This document shows positions 1 to 6,943 of a stretch of 45,791 nt of DNA, in pieces. Under the pieces are notes generated by a model. That model was not told where the DNA came from and made no database searches. It saw only the letters and a program-made list of their open reading frames with translations. The DNA comes from JBKEDF01 sp047975325 (lineage in GTDB: Bacteria > Pseudomonadota > Alphaproteobacteria > Rhodobacterales > Rhodobacteraceae), in assembly GCA_047975325.1 (NCBI GenBank), contig JBKEDF010000063.1, forward strand, positions 1 through 45,791. Reading direction: 5' to 3'. Position numbers and translations under genes: made by a program. The first letter of the stretch is position 1. Each line of letters starts with the position of its first letter.

Positions 1-703
1 CGATCGTGTCGTAATAGGCGTCGCAGATCGCGTCCTGATCGAGGCCGAGCGCATAAAGCAGCGTGGTGACCGGCAGCTTGCGGCGACGGTCGATGCGGGC
101 ATGGACGATGTCCTTGGCGTCAAACTCGAAATCGAGCCAGGAACCGCGATAGGGAATGATCCGGCAGGCAAAGAGCAGCTTGCCCGAACTATGGGTCTTG
201 CCCTTGTCATGATCGAAGAACACACCCGGAGACCGGTGCATCTGGGACACCACGACCCGTTCCGTCCCGTTGACGATGAATGTACCGTTTTGCGTCATCA
301 GGGGCATGTCGCCCATGAAGACATCCTGTTCCTTGATATCCTTGACCGACCGTGCACCTGTCGTTTCATCGACATCAAACACGATCAGCCGCAGCGTCAC
401 CTTCAGGGGCGCGGCATAGGTCATGTCACGGGATTGACATTCCTCAACATCGTATTTGGGCTTTTCCAATTCGTATTTCACGAATTCCAGAACAGCAGTT
501 TCGTTGAAATCCTTGATCGGGAAAACCGATTGGAATACCCCCTGAATACCCTCACCATCGGTGGGCTGCAGGGCATCCCCCGACTTCAGGAAGAGGTCGT
601 AGGAGGATGTCTGAACCTCTATCAGGTTCGGCATCTCCAGCACTTCGCGGATTTTGCCGAAATAGCGGCGGATACGCTTTTGACCAACGTAGCTCTGAGC
701 CAT
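1..703 (-). CDS. rpoB: RNA polymerase beta subunit, N-terminal part (runs off the window)
   Basis: The minus-strand frame opens MAQSYVGQKRIRRYFGK and continues with typical RpoB N-terminal sequence, including KSGDAQQPTDGEGIQGVF and a segment matching GTFIVNGTERVVVSQ. About 234 codons are present and the 3' end lies outside the window. RpoB forms the catalytic core of RNA polymerase with RpoC. I chose the ATG at 703 because GAAAGGTGA ends about 9 bases upstream; an ATG two codons earlier (709) sits too close to that site. The upstream gene on the same strand is a glycosyltransferase, not rplL, which is unusual for this operon. Confidence 0.97.
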   Translation of the reverse strand, partial: MAQSYVGQKRIRRYFGKIREVLEMPNLIEVQTSSYDLFLKSGDALQPTDGEGIQGVFQSVFPIKDFNETAVLEFVKYELEKPKYDVEECQSRDMTYAAPLKVTLRLIVFDVDETTGARSVKDIKEQDVFMGDMPLMTQNGTFIVNGTERVVVSQMHRSPGVFFDHDKGKTHSSGKLLFACRIIPYRGSWLDFEFDAKDIVHARIDRRRKLPVTTLLYALGLDQDAICDAYYDTI

Positions 704-839
704 GCTCATCGTCACCTTTCATCGTTTCGCCGGTGCAGGCTCCCGTCGGGCTCCGGGACCACACCGCTTGGCGATAGGGGGTCAGGTTCCATTCATGCCT
801 CCCGTCCCACAGGAAAGCTCCCGAACCTTGAACTTGCCC

Positions 840-884
840 TGAAGGATGGTCTGCATTTGGCCCGCCGGCCCAAACCATCCTTCA
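840..884 (-). other. Long hairpin between the glycosyltransferase gene and rpoB
   Basis: Bases 840-849 pair with 875-884 (10 bp, core gaaggatgg/ccatccttc). An inner stem pairs 856-860 with 870-874, and a six-base bulge lies on one side. No U-tract follows on the minus strand, so it does not look like a simple intrinsic terminator. An mRNA processing site or attenuator ahead of rpoB is possible. The rest of 704-896 shows no gene. Confidence 0.6.
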
Positions 885-896
885 AGACATGCTTTG

Positions 897-1946
897 CTAA
901 CTCGCCAGTCGCTCTTGCCTCTCCGGAAAATCACCACCATTCGCAACATGTCCAAACACTTCCAATAGTCCCTCCTGCTGGCGCGGATAGGAATATCGTT
1001 CCCGGATAATCTGGGAGGCACGCAACCTCATGCTGTCCAGTCTTTTGGGATCATTTTCGTATTCAGCAAGAATTTCTTCCACCTTCCTGACCAGGCTCGG
1101 CACATGGCCATCAGAGATTGGAAAGGACCATTCCGGATTGAAATACTCGTCTCCACCACCGCCTGTAAATCCGACCACGATACAACCGGCCGCCATCGCT
1201 TCCGCCGGGGGAAGGCCGAAACCTTCATCCTGTGAAAACGACATGAACACCAGGCTGTCCCTCAGAATTCCGGCAACCTTGTCGACGGGAACACCATCAA
1301 TCGGAACAAGATCATAACCAGCAATCCCGTTGCGCTGCTTGAGGGCGGTGATGGTCAAGGCAACATCATCGGCCCGCCGTCTCGGCATATAGGCGATCGC
1401 CTTGTTTTTTGGCGCCGGCACAAAGAGATCCGGATCGACAGCCAGGGACACCATGGACAAGGGCGATAATTCCAGTATCTGTGCAAGATCATAACAAATA
1501 TCGGAAGTCACGATATAGGCGTTGAACGGGTTCCTGCGCACAACCTCCTGAAACGCCGCCTCTTTCAACCAGTACTGGGCCTGAATCACCAGAATCTGAC
1601 GATTTTCGGGAAAAACATCCCGCAACCATGATGCGGCGAAGTCCGGAATGACAATGATATCATCCGCACCAATGGTTATATCGTTTGTCCTGTCACGACG
1701 AAAACCCGCCAGAACAGACTTGAGCCGATCATTCCAACGCAACCCCGCACGTATGGCCCTGTCCATCTCCGGGGAATAATACGTGCGACCGGCAGATTTC
1801 GTGAAAACATATTCATATCCCGGCTTGTCGCAAATTGCGATTGCCTCGAAACCATTGCTGTTCAAAAGCTCGATCCAGCGCAGCAGAATGCCGACACCAC
1901 CGCTGGGTCCGGTTTGACCTGGGATATAAAACAGAAATCTTGTCAA
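897..1946 (-). CDS. Glycosyltransferase, GT4-like, inserted between rplL and rpoB
   Basis: The 349-residue protein has the C-terminal nucleotide-sugar site of retaining GT-B enzymes: SQDEGFGLPPAEAMAAG at about 238-254, with E241 and E249 forming the E-X7-E motif. The N-terminus FLFYIPGQTGPSGGVG resembles the glycine-rich acceptor loop. No signal peptide or membrane segment is seen, so it should be cytosolic and act on a lipid- or polysaccharide-linked acceptor. The start appears to be TTG at 1946 with GCAGGGG upstream; no ATG is available nearby. It is co-directional with the ribosomal genes and looks AT-richer than they do, which suggests insertion by transfer. Donor and acceptor sugars cannot be read from the sequence. 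Confidence 0.8.
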   Translation of the reverse strand: MTRFLFYIPGQTGPSGGVGILLRWIELLNSNGFEAIAICDKPGYEYVFTKSAGRTYYSPEMDRAIRAGLRWNDRLKSVLAGFRRDRTNDITIGADDIIVIPDFAASWLRDVFPENRQILVIQAQYWLKEAAFQEVVRRNPFNAYIVTSDICYDLAQILELSPLSMVSLAVDPDLFVPAPKNKAIAYMPRRRADDVALTITALKQRNGIAGYDLVPIDGVPVDKVAGILRDSLVFMSFSQDEGFGLPPAEAMAAGCIVVGFTGGGGDEYFNPEWSFPISDGHVPSLVRKVEEILAEYENDPKRLDSMRLRASQIIRERYSYPRQQEGLLEVFGHVANGGDFPERQERLAS

Positions 1947-1969
1947 CGATAACCCCTGCCGGAATTGGA

Positions 1970-2000
1970 TGTGCCAATGGGTATAGATCCCATTGGCACA
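1970..2000 (-). terminator. Perfect 12-bp hairpin downstream of rplL
   Basis: Bases 1970-1981 pair perfectly with 1989-2000 around a 7-base loop. It lies 14 bases after the rplL stop and 23 bases before the glycosyltransferase start. On the minus strand it is followed by ATCCAATTCC rather than a U-run. It may therefore act as a partial terminator, attenuator or 3'-end stabiliser rather than as a strong intrinsic terminator. Confidence 0.6.
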
Positions 2001-2014
2001 TCGCTTTTGCTTAC

Positions 2015-2395
2015 TTACTTGAGTTCCACCTTGGCGCCGGCAGCCTCAAGCTTCTTCTTCAGTTCCTCGGCTTCTTCCTTGGCAGCGCCTTCCTTGACCT
2101 TGCCACCGGCTTCAACCAGATCCTTGGCTTCCTTCAGGCCCAGGCCGGTGATGCCACGGACTTCCTTGATCACCGCGATCTTGTTGCCGCCGGCTTCGGT
2201 CAGCACAACATCGAATTCGGTCTGCTCTTCGCCACCACCGGCAGCGTCGCCGCCGCCAGCCGGGCCAGCCATCATGACAGCGCCGCCTGCGGCGGGCTCA
2301 ATGCCATATTCATCCTTGAGGATGGTCTTCAGTTCCTGGGCTTCCAGAAGGGTCAGACCTACGATTTCTTCGGCGAGTTTTTTCAGATCAGCCTT
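2015..2395 (-). CDS. rplL: Ribosomal protein bL12 (L7/L12) with AAG in place of the start codon
   Basis: The frame reads (start)-ADLKKLAEEIVGLTLLEAQEL, a linker rich in A and G, then the conserved C-terminal domain with FDVVLTEAGGNKIAVIKEVR and GLGLKEAKDLVEAGGK, ending AAGAKVELK. That is about 126 residues, normal for the family. It forms the ribosomal stalk with L10. The codon directly before GCT GAT CTG, where ATG is expected (2395-2393), reads AAG, and a TGA lies in frame two codons further up. GGAA sits correctly spaced for a start at 2395. The first standard start in this frame is ATG at 2275, which would delete the dimerisation domain. Either a base is wrong or missing near 2394, or initiation is unusual. 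Confidence 0.93.
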   Translation of the reverse strand, partial: KADLKKLAEEIVGLTLLEAQELKTILKDEYGIEPAAGGAVMMAGPAGGGDAAGGGEEQTEFDVVLTEAGGNKIAVIKEVRGITGLGLKEAKDLVEAGGKVKEGAAKEEAEELKKKLEAAGAKVELK

Positions 2396-2460
2396 TTTTC
2401 ATTTCCATTCACGTTAGATGGGTTCCGACAGGGCATGTTCAACCCCATGCAGGCATCGGG

Positions 2461-2976
2461 TCAGGCCGCAGCCTTCTCCTCGATGGTCGACAGAATGCTT
2501 GCGATGTTCGAAGCAGGCGCGCCAATGGCACCGGCAAGGTTCGAAGCAGGCGCACCGATGCAACCGACGATCGAAGCAATAAGCTCCTCACGCGACGGCA
2601 TGGCGGCGACAGCTTTGACACCGGCCGGGTCCAGGATCGTGTCGCCCATGGCACCACCGAGAAGCACGAAATGATCGTTCTTCTTGGCGTAGTCCTCACA
2701 CACCTTCGCAGCTGCGACGGGGTCCTCGGAATAGGCGAGCACGGTCATGCCCGTCAGAAGATCAGCCATCTTTTGATTGGGCTTGCCTTCCAGGGCGATC
2801 TTGGCGAGCTTGTTCTTGGCAACGCGCATGGACCCGCCAGCTTCGCGCATTTGCGCGCGCAGGTCCTGCATCTGTGCAACCGTGATGCCGGCATAGTGTG
2901 CGACCACGACCACGCCAGAGCTTTCAAAGATCTGGCCGAGTTCCTCGACCACTTTCTCTTTCTGGGCTCTATCCAC
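2461..2976 (-). CDS. rplJ: Ribosomal protein uL10
   Basis: The 171-residue protein starts (GTG) DRAQKEKVVEELGQIFESS and contains VVVVAHYAGITVAQMQDLR and the RVAKNKLAKIALEG stretch typical of L10. It ends with the alanine-rich helix that binds L12 dimers. The GTG at 2976 is preceded by TTGGAG at normal spacing; longer readings upstream are the untranslated leader. L10 anchors the L12 stalk on 23S rRNA and usually represses its own mRNA through the leader. It lies upstream of rplL (65-base gap) and downstream of rplA. Confidence 0.97.
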   Translation of the reverse strand: MDRAQKEKVVEELGQIFESSGVVVVAHYAGITVAQMQDLRAQMREAGGSMRVAKNKLAKIALEGKPNQKMADLLTGMTVLAYSEDPVAAAKVCEDYAKKNDHFVLLGGAMGDTILDPAGVKAVAAMPSREELIASIVGCIGAPASNLAGAIGAPASNIASILSTIEEKAAA

Positions 2977-3234
2977 AGTTTCACTCCAAGTTTGGGGGTT
3001 GCCCCCCGGCTCTCTCCTGCCCCCGAAGGGGCGTTCGGGTCCGCATGAGGTCCCGAGGCCAGACCGCCCGGAGATTACCCCCGGTAGATACGTCTCGTTC
3101 CCCATCTCGGGCAGGATTTACGGTGCCTGAACACCACCCGCCGTCTCGGACAGGAGCGGGCGTCTCCGCCCGCCCATCCCGCCCCCCGAAAGGGTCGGGA
3201 ATTCAACCGGCGGGGATCACCCCCGCCGCAAGGC
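2977..3234 (-). promoter_or_regulatory. rplJ leader with stacked hairpins (probable L10 autoregulation site)
   Basis: These 258 bases between rplA and rplJ hold no gene but several GC-rich hairpins. There is an 8-bp stem 3208-3215/3221-3228 directly after rplA, a 7-bp stem 3156-3162/3167-3173 with a four-base loop, and a 5-bp stem at 3019-3032 closed by a UUCG tetraloop on the minus strand. A G6/C5 element lies just before the ribosome binding site. In many bacteria L10 binds this leader and controls rplJL; assignment here is by position and structure, not by a matched motif. Confidence 0.6.
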
Positions 3235-3930
3235 TTATTTCCCCGTCGCGGCCAGATCGAGCGACACGCCCGGCCCCATTGTCGAGGAAAGCGAAACCTT
3301 CTTCACATAGGTGCCCTTGGCGCCGGAGGGGCGCGCGCGGGTCACGGCATCGATAAAGGCATGGACGTTTTCGGCCAGTTTGGCCTCATCGAAGGAAACC
3401 TTGCCGATCCCGGCATGAATCACCCCGGCCTTTTCGACCTTGAACTGCACTTCACCGCCCTTGGCGGCGGAGACGGCCTTGGCCACATCCATTGTTACCG
3501 TACCGACCTTCGGGTTCGGCATCAGGTTGCGCGGGCCAAGGATTTTCCCCAGGCGACCAACCAGCGGCATCATGTCCGGAGTGGCAATGCAGCGATCGAA
3601 TTCGATCTTGCCGCCCTGAACCGTTTCCATCAGATCCTCGGCGCCAATGATATCCGCCCCGGCTTCCTTGGCCTCGTCAGCCTTAACGCCACGGGCAAAA
3701 ACCGCCACGCGCACCGTTTTGCCGGTGCCGTTGGGCAATGCCACCACACCACGGACCATCTGGTCGGCATGGCGGGGATCAACACCAAGGTTCATTGCAA
3801 TTTCCAGCGTCTCGTCGAATTTGGCATTCGCGTTCTGCTTGATCAGCGTCACGGCCTCCTCGACGGAAACATTATCCTTGCCTTCAAAGGCTGCCCGCGC
3901 CGCGCGCGTCCGTTTTCCAAGCTTTGCCAT
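3235..3930 (-). CDS. rplA: Ribosomal protein uL1
   Basis: The 231-residue protein has the L1 hallmarks: MAKLGKRTRAARAAFEGK at the start, the VRGVVALPNGTGKTVRVAVF region, the conserved LGKILGPRNLMPNPKVGT loop and a C-terminal GTYVKKVSLSSTMGPG. Length is normal. L1 forms the mobile stalk at the tRNA exit site, binds 23S rRNA, and in many bacteria represses the L11-L1 mRNA. It follows rplK with a 3-base gap, and its ribosome site (AAGGGG) lies inside the rplK end, so the two are translationally coupled. Confidence 0.98.
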   Translation of the reverse strand: MAKLGKRTRAARAAFEGKDNVSVEEAVTLIKQNANAKFDETLEIAMNLGVDPRHADQMVRGVVALPNGTGKTVRVAVFARGVKADEAKEAGADIIGAEDLMETVQGGKIEFDRCIATPDMMPLVGRLGKILGPRNLMPNPKVGTVTMDVAKAVSAAKGGEVQFKVEKAGVIHAGIGKVSFDEAKLAENVHAFIDAVTRARPSGAKGTYVKKVSLSSTMGPGVSLDLAATGK

Positions 3931-3933
3931 GGC

Positions 3934-4386
3934 TTACCCCTTGACCTCGATACCGCAGGACTTGGCAGAGCCAAGGATGATCTGCATCGCGCCTTCGATG
4001 TCTGTTGCGTTCAGATCCTTCATCTTGGCCTCGGCGATTTCGCGAATCTGCGCCGCCGTCACGGTGCCTGCCACTTCGCGACCGGGGGCCTCGGCCCCTT
4101 TCGGACGGTTCCGCTTCCCAACATCGGCAAGACCCGCAGCCTTCTTCAACAGATAGGATGCCGGCGGTGTTTTCACCTCCAGCGTAAAGGACTTGTCCTG
4201 ATAATAGGTCACGATTACCGGGGTCGGGGTGCCCGGCTGGATATCGGCAGTCTTGGCGTTGAATTCCTTCACGAAGGCCATGATATTCAGCCCGCGCTGA
4301 CCCATCGCCGGACCAACCGGCGGGGAAGGGTTCGCCTGTTGCGCCTTCACTTGCAGCTTGAGCTGCCCAACTACTTTCTTGGCCAT
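3934..4386 (-). CDS. rplK: Ribosomal protein uL11
   Basis: The 150-residue protein begins MAKKVVGQLKLQVKAQQANP and carries SPPVGPAMGQRGLNIMAFVKEFN, the proline- and glycine-rich N-terminal signature that contacts the GTPase centre. Its C-terminal domain ends with the 23S-binding segment DLNATDIEGAMQIILGSAKSCGIEV. The ATG at 4386 follows GAAGGAGAGG at good spacing. L11 is part of the factor-binding centre and the stringent-response sensing site. It lies between nusG (87-base gap) and rplA. Confidence 0.98.
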   Translation of the reverse strand: MAKKVVGQLKLQVKAQQANPSPPVGPAMGQRGLNIMAFVKEFNAKTADIQPGTPTPVIVTYYQDKSFTLEVKTPPASYLLKKAAGLADVGKRNRPKGAEAPGREVAGTVTAAQIREIAEAKMKDLNATDIEGAMQIILGSAKSCGIEVKG

Positions 4387-4473
4387 CTGGCCTCTCCTTC
4401 ATCACCGCCCCGGCCGGGGCCTGGTTTAGTGGTCCGGTCTGCGGTCGCCCGCTCGCCTCCCACGGATTGCACG

Positions 4474-5007
4474 TCAGGCAGTCTTGGCCACCTGCGTGAA
4501 TTCCAACTCGACCGGCGTTGCCCGGCCAAAGATCGAAACGGTCACCTTGAGGCGGCCATTTTCGTCATCCACTTCCTCGACCATGCCGGAAAAGCCCTCA
4601 AAGGGCCCATCGGTCACGTTCACATTCTCGCCGACCTCGAACTGGATCAGGCTGCGCGGCTGCGCCTCGCCCTCCTCAACCCGGTTCAGGATCGCATTCA
4701 CTTCGGCATCGCGCATCGGCATCGGCTTGCCCTGCGGACCCAGGAACCCCGTCACGCGATTGATAGACGAAATCAGATGGTAACCACGATTCGTCATCTC
4801 CATGCGCACCAGCACATAGCCGGGCATGAAGCGACGTTCGGATTTCACCTTCTTGCCGCGACGGACCTCCAGAACCTCTTCGGTCGGCACGAGAACTTCT
4901 TCGATCTCGTCCTCCAGCCCCTCATCCTCCACGGCCGTCCTGATCTGCTCGGCGATCTTCTTCTCGAAGTTCGAGAGAACGCTCACCGAATACCACCGCT
5001 TCGCCAT
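4474..5007 (-). CDS. nusG: Transcription termination/antitermination factor NusG
   Basis: The 177-residue protein starts MAKRWYSVSVLSNFEKKIAEQ (the NGN fold). The central FMPGYVLVRMEM is typical, as is the C-terminal KOW motif in IQFEVGENVNVTDGPFEGFSG, ending with IFGRATPVELEFTQVAKTA. NusG binds the RNA polymerase clamp and links it to Rho or to the ribosome. I chose the start at 5007 because AGGTGG lies at normal spacing and family members begin with M-x-K-R-W-Y; the longer reading runs into a terminator hairpin. It lies upstream of rplK and is separated from secE by 192 bases. Confidence 0.97.
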   Translation of the reverse strand: MAKRWYSVSVLSNFEKKIAEQIRTAVEDEGLEDEIEEVLVPTEEVLEVRRGKKVKSERRFMPGYVLVRMEMTNRGYHLISSINRVTGFLGPQGKPMPMRDAEVNAILNRVEEGEAQPRSLIQFEVGENVNVTDGPFEGFSGMVEEVDDENGRLKVTVSIFGRATPVELEFTQVAKTA

Positions 5008-5087
5008 GCTGATCGCCACCTGTCCTGCCCCGAGGTCCACCCCGGAATTACCTTTTGATTCCAAGCTGTTAAAGCCTGTCTTCGGGA

Positions 5088-5120
5088 CAAAAAACAACGC
5101 GCGACCCGAATCGCCGCGCG
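5088..5120 (-). terminator. Intrinsic terminator between secE and nusG
   Basis: On the minus strand an 8-bp stem (5113-5120 with 5098-5105, one G-U pair, 7-base loop) is followed by UUGUUUUUUG. The six-A run at 5089-5094 gives the U-tract. This should end or weaken secE transcripts before nusG. Confidence 0.75.
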
Positions 5121-5199
5121 CCCTTCATCCCCGATGAATGGCCCGGATACAGTCCCGGCCCCGTAAATTCAAGGGGTCTGCACGGATTTCTGACCGGTT

Positions 5200-5397
5200 T
5201 CAGCTAAAGCCGTTAACAATGAATCCAAGGCCGTAACGGATGGTCAGATCGACCAGCGCAAAGAAGCCCGCAGTCAGGGCGGCCATGGCAAACACCATCA
5301 CAGTGGTCAACAGAACCTCCCGGCGCGTGGGCCAGACAACCTTGGCAACCTCGTTGCGGACCTGCTGCATGAATTGTAGCGGATTGGTCTTGGCCAT
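5200..5397 (-). CDS. secE: Preprotein translocase subunit SecE
   Basis: The 65-residue single-span protein reads MAKTNPLQFMQQVRNEVAKV, then the near-universal VWPTRREVLLTTVMVF motif, then one transmembrane helix at about 30-52. SecE clamps the two halves of SecY in the inner-membrane channel. Three Met codons are possible (5415, 5400, 5397). I prefer 5397 because CAGGACA lies 8 bases upstream and relatives begin M-A-x-T-N-P-L-Q-F. No tRNA-Trp gene is seen upstream, although one often precedes secE in bacteria. Confidence 0.95.
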   Translation of the reverse strand: MAKTNPLQFMQQVRNEVAKVVWPTRREVLLTTVMVFAMAALTAGFFALVDLTIRYGLGFIVNGFS

Positions 5398-5429
5398 CAT
5401 CTTGTCCTGACTCATCGAATTCTGGGGGG

Positions 5430-5458
5430 CAGATACGCGTTTGCCCACGGAATTTCAA
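5430..5458 (-). promoter_or_regulatory. Possible sigma-70-type promoter of secE
   Basis: On the minus strand TTGAAA (5458-5453) and TATCTG (5435-5430) are separated by 17 bases, about 30 bases upstream of the secE start. The -35 box matches 5 of 6 consensus bases, the -10 box only 3 of 6. Confidence 0.35.
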
Positions 5459-5626
5459 GCCTTGCACGGGGATACCCATGACGATTGCCTGAACACTGCG
5501 AAGGGCCATCCAATCCATTCCCAAGATCAACCGACAGGCCATTCGGGAAATATCAGCTTCTATTATACCGAATATTTGGGTATGAGGAGCCGGGGTTGCA
5601 AATATATTTGGGAGGTTTGCCGATCC

Positions 5627-6685
5627 ATGCCCGTCCAAGATACCTATCCGGTTTACTATCTGGGAACTGCTTTTGATCTGGATTTCATCGAAGGGAACCC
5701 TACAGCTGAATTTGCGGCGCTCTTGCTAGCTGCAGGGCCAGTTACCTATGGGAGCACAGCCAATCCCCTTTCGGGCAATGTTCATCAGATGGCACCGGTC
5801 GGGTCGCCGGGCAGCTATTATCGGACCAACAATAACAGCTACAATGATCAATTCTCTATCGACGGCGGATCACCACGAACCTTTGATTCTGTCGTGCATT
5901 TCAACGCAACAATCACATATACCGACGGCACCCCCCCGGCCACGATTTCAGCGGTAGTCTTTCAGGATACGGATGGCCGGCTATATCTGGCCCCGGAAAG
6001 ATTTGAGAATTCCGATCAACTAGCCCTCGATGCCGCACCCCTTCAGTCTATCACGCTTAACTCGGTCATAAACAATTCGCATTTCGGGATGGATGTCGAA
6101 CGTTTCGTCTGTTTCGGCCGGGGAACCCTGATCGATACGCAAGACGGCCCGACACCCGTTGAATGCCTGAAAGCCGGTGATCTGATCCGTACGGTGGATA
6201 ACGGATTTCAACCCCTGTGCTGGATCGGTTCGCAGGCTGTGGCCGCAAGGGATAACCTTGCCGCCGTTCATATCGCGGCAGGGGTGCTTGGCAATCGTCG
6301 CGAACTGGTCGTATCGCAACAGCACCGCATATTGGTGGACGGACAGGAATTTGGCTGCGTCGAAGGCCCCGGCGAATATTTCATCCCCGCAAAGAAGCTT
6401 GTCGATGGCAACAGGATCCGACTGCGCGAGGAAGGCACCATCGAATATTTCCACCTCCTGCTGGATCAGCATCAGGTCGTTTATTCGGAAGGCATCCCGA
6501 CAGAGAGCTTTTATCTGGGTCCGCAGGCATGGCTGATGCTGCCGGAGCAGCACCGGCAGGATATCATCCGGGCAATGCCGGAATTATGCCTGAATGATCT
6601 TGGAGCGCCCCTTTATGGCCCATTGGCGCGGCCGGTGGGCCATCTGCGCAGGAACAAAAGAACCGAGGGCGCCCTGGCTGCCTGA
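5627..6685 (+). CDS. Hint-domain (hedgehog/intein-like) protein
   Basis: The 352-residue protein has an N-terminal part of unclear fold (about 1-155, with many Y, N and T residues). A Hint_2-type domain follows, beginning at C162 in VCFGRGTLIDTQDG, continuing with VECLKAGDLIRTVDNGFQPLCWIG and a VVSQQHRILV motif with H233. In inteins and hedgehog proteins the Cys starts self-splicing or self-cleavage; in Rhodobacterales such proteins are common but their role is mostly unknown. The start at 5627 is set by GGAGG at 5611-5615. No classical signal peptide is seen, so secretion by another route is possible. It diverges from secE, and AT-rich DNA lies upstream. Confidence 0.85.
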   Translation: MPVQDTYPVYYLGTAFDLDFIEGNPTAEFAALLLAAGPVTYGSTANPLSGNVHQMAPVGSPGSYYRTNNNSYNDQFSIDGGSPRTFDSVVHFNATITYTDGTPPATISAVVFQDTDGRLYLAPERFENSDQLALDAAPLQSITLNSVINNSHFGMDVERFVCFGRGTLIDTQDGPTPVECLKAGDLIRTVDNGFQPLCWIGSQAVAARDNLAAVHIAAGVLGNRRELVVSQQHRILVDGQEFGCVEGPGEYFIPAKKLVDGNRIRLREEGTIEYFHLLLDQHQVVYSEGIPTESFYLGPQAWLMLPEQHRQDIIRAMPELCLNDLGAPLYGPLARPVGHLRRNKRTEGALAA

Positions 6686-6870
6686 TCGCAACCATCCGGG
6701 CAGGCTAGCCCGCCTTACGATTTTCACCAAAAGACCGTTAAGCCACGGCAACCGTCCGGCACTGATTCCAGTGCCTGACCGGGGCTTTATGGCAAAGGGC
6801 TTTGCCCCCCTTCACGCATTTTGTTCATCAGGCTGAAAACATCCTTCACCATTTAGTTTTAAAAAATAGC

Positions 6871-6898
6871 TTTACAAGTTAGTAATTTTTTAGATAGT
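6871..6898 (+). promoter_or_regulatory. Putative promoter of the MarR/hpaCB operon
   Basis: TTTACA (6871-6876, 5 of 6 to the -35 consensus) and GATAGT (6893-6898, 4 of 6 to the -10) are separated by 16 bases in an AT-rich stretch. The palindromic operator starts at the next base, so a bound repressor would cover the transcription start. The rest of 6686-6870 has two short hairpins (6758-6775 and 6791-6806) and no gene. Confidence 0.45.
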
Positions 6899-6916
6899 CT
6901 TGTGAAATATCACAGG
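6899..6916 (+). promoter_or_regulatory. Palindromic operator, site 1
   Basis: CTTGTGAAATATCACAGG has CTTGTGA/TCACAGG arms around AATA (one arm mismatch). It lies 27 bases before the MarR start. Read on the other strand, the site at 12748-12765 matches it at 17 of 18 positions. Binding by the neighbouring MarR protein is an inference. Confidence 0.65.
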
Positions 6917-6943
6917 ACGATAAATGAGATTATCGGTGAGGAT

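Noticed and set aside
101..1009. A 302-codon open frame on the plus strand
   Set aside because: It runs antisense to rpoB and the glycosyltransferase end, has no ribosome site and no recognisable domain; high GC leaves such frames open.
2015..2275. rplL starting at ATG 2275 (86 residues)
   Set aside because: It would delete the N-terminal dimerisation domain, although in-frame homology continues to the AAG at 2395.
3361..5058. A 565-codon open frame on the plus strand
   Set aside because: It is antisense to rplA, rplK and nusG, which are certain. His- and Arg-rich composition is typical of a shadow frame.
5441..5626. Longer N-terminus for the Hint-domain protein
   Set aside because: It would overlap the secE promoter region, and GGAGG at 5611 supports the later start at 5627.
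5449..5626. tRNA-Trp gene upstream of secE
   Set aside because: I looked for a Trp anticodon arm and the T-arm consensus and found neither.
6902..6943. GTG start for the MarR gene at 6902
   Set aside because: It would place the palindromic operator inside the coding sequence; ATG 6944 has a better ribosome site.
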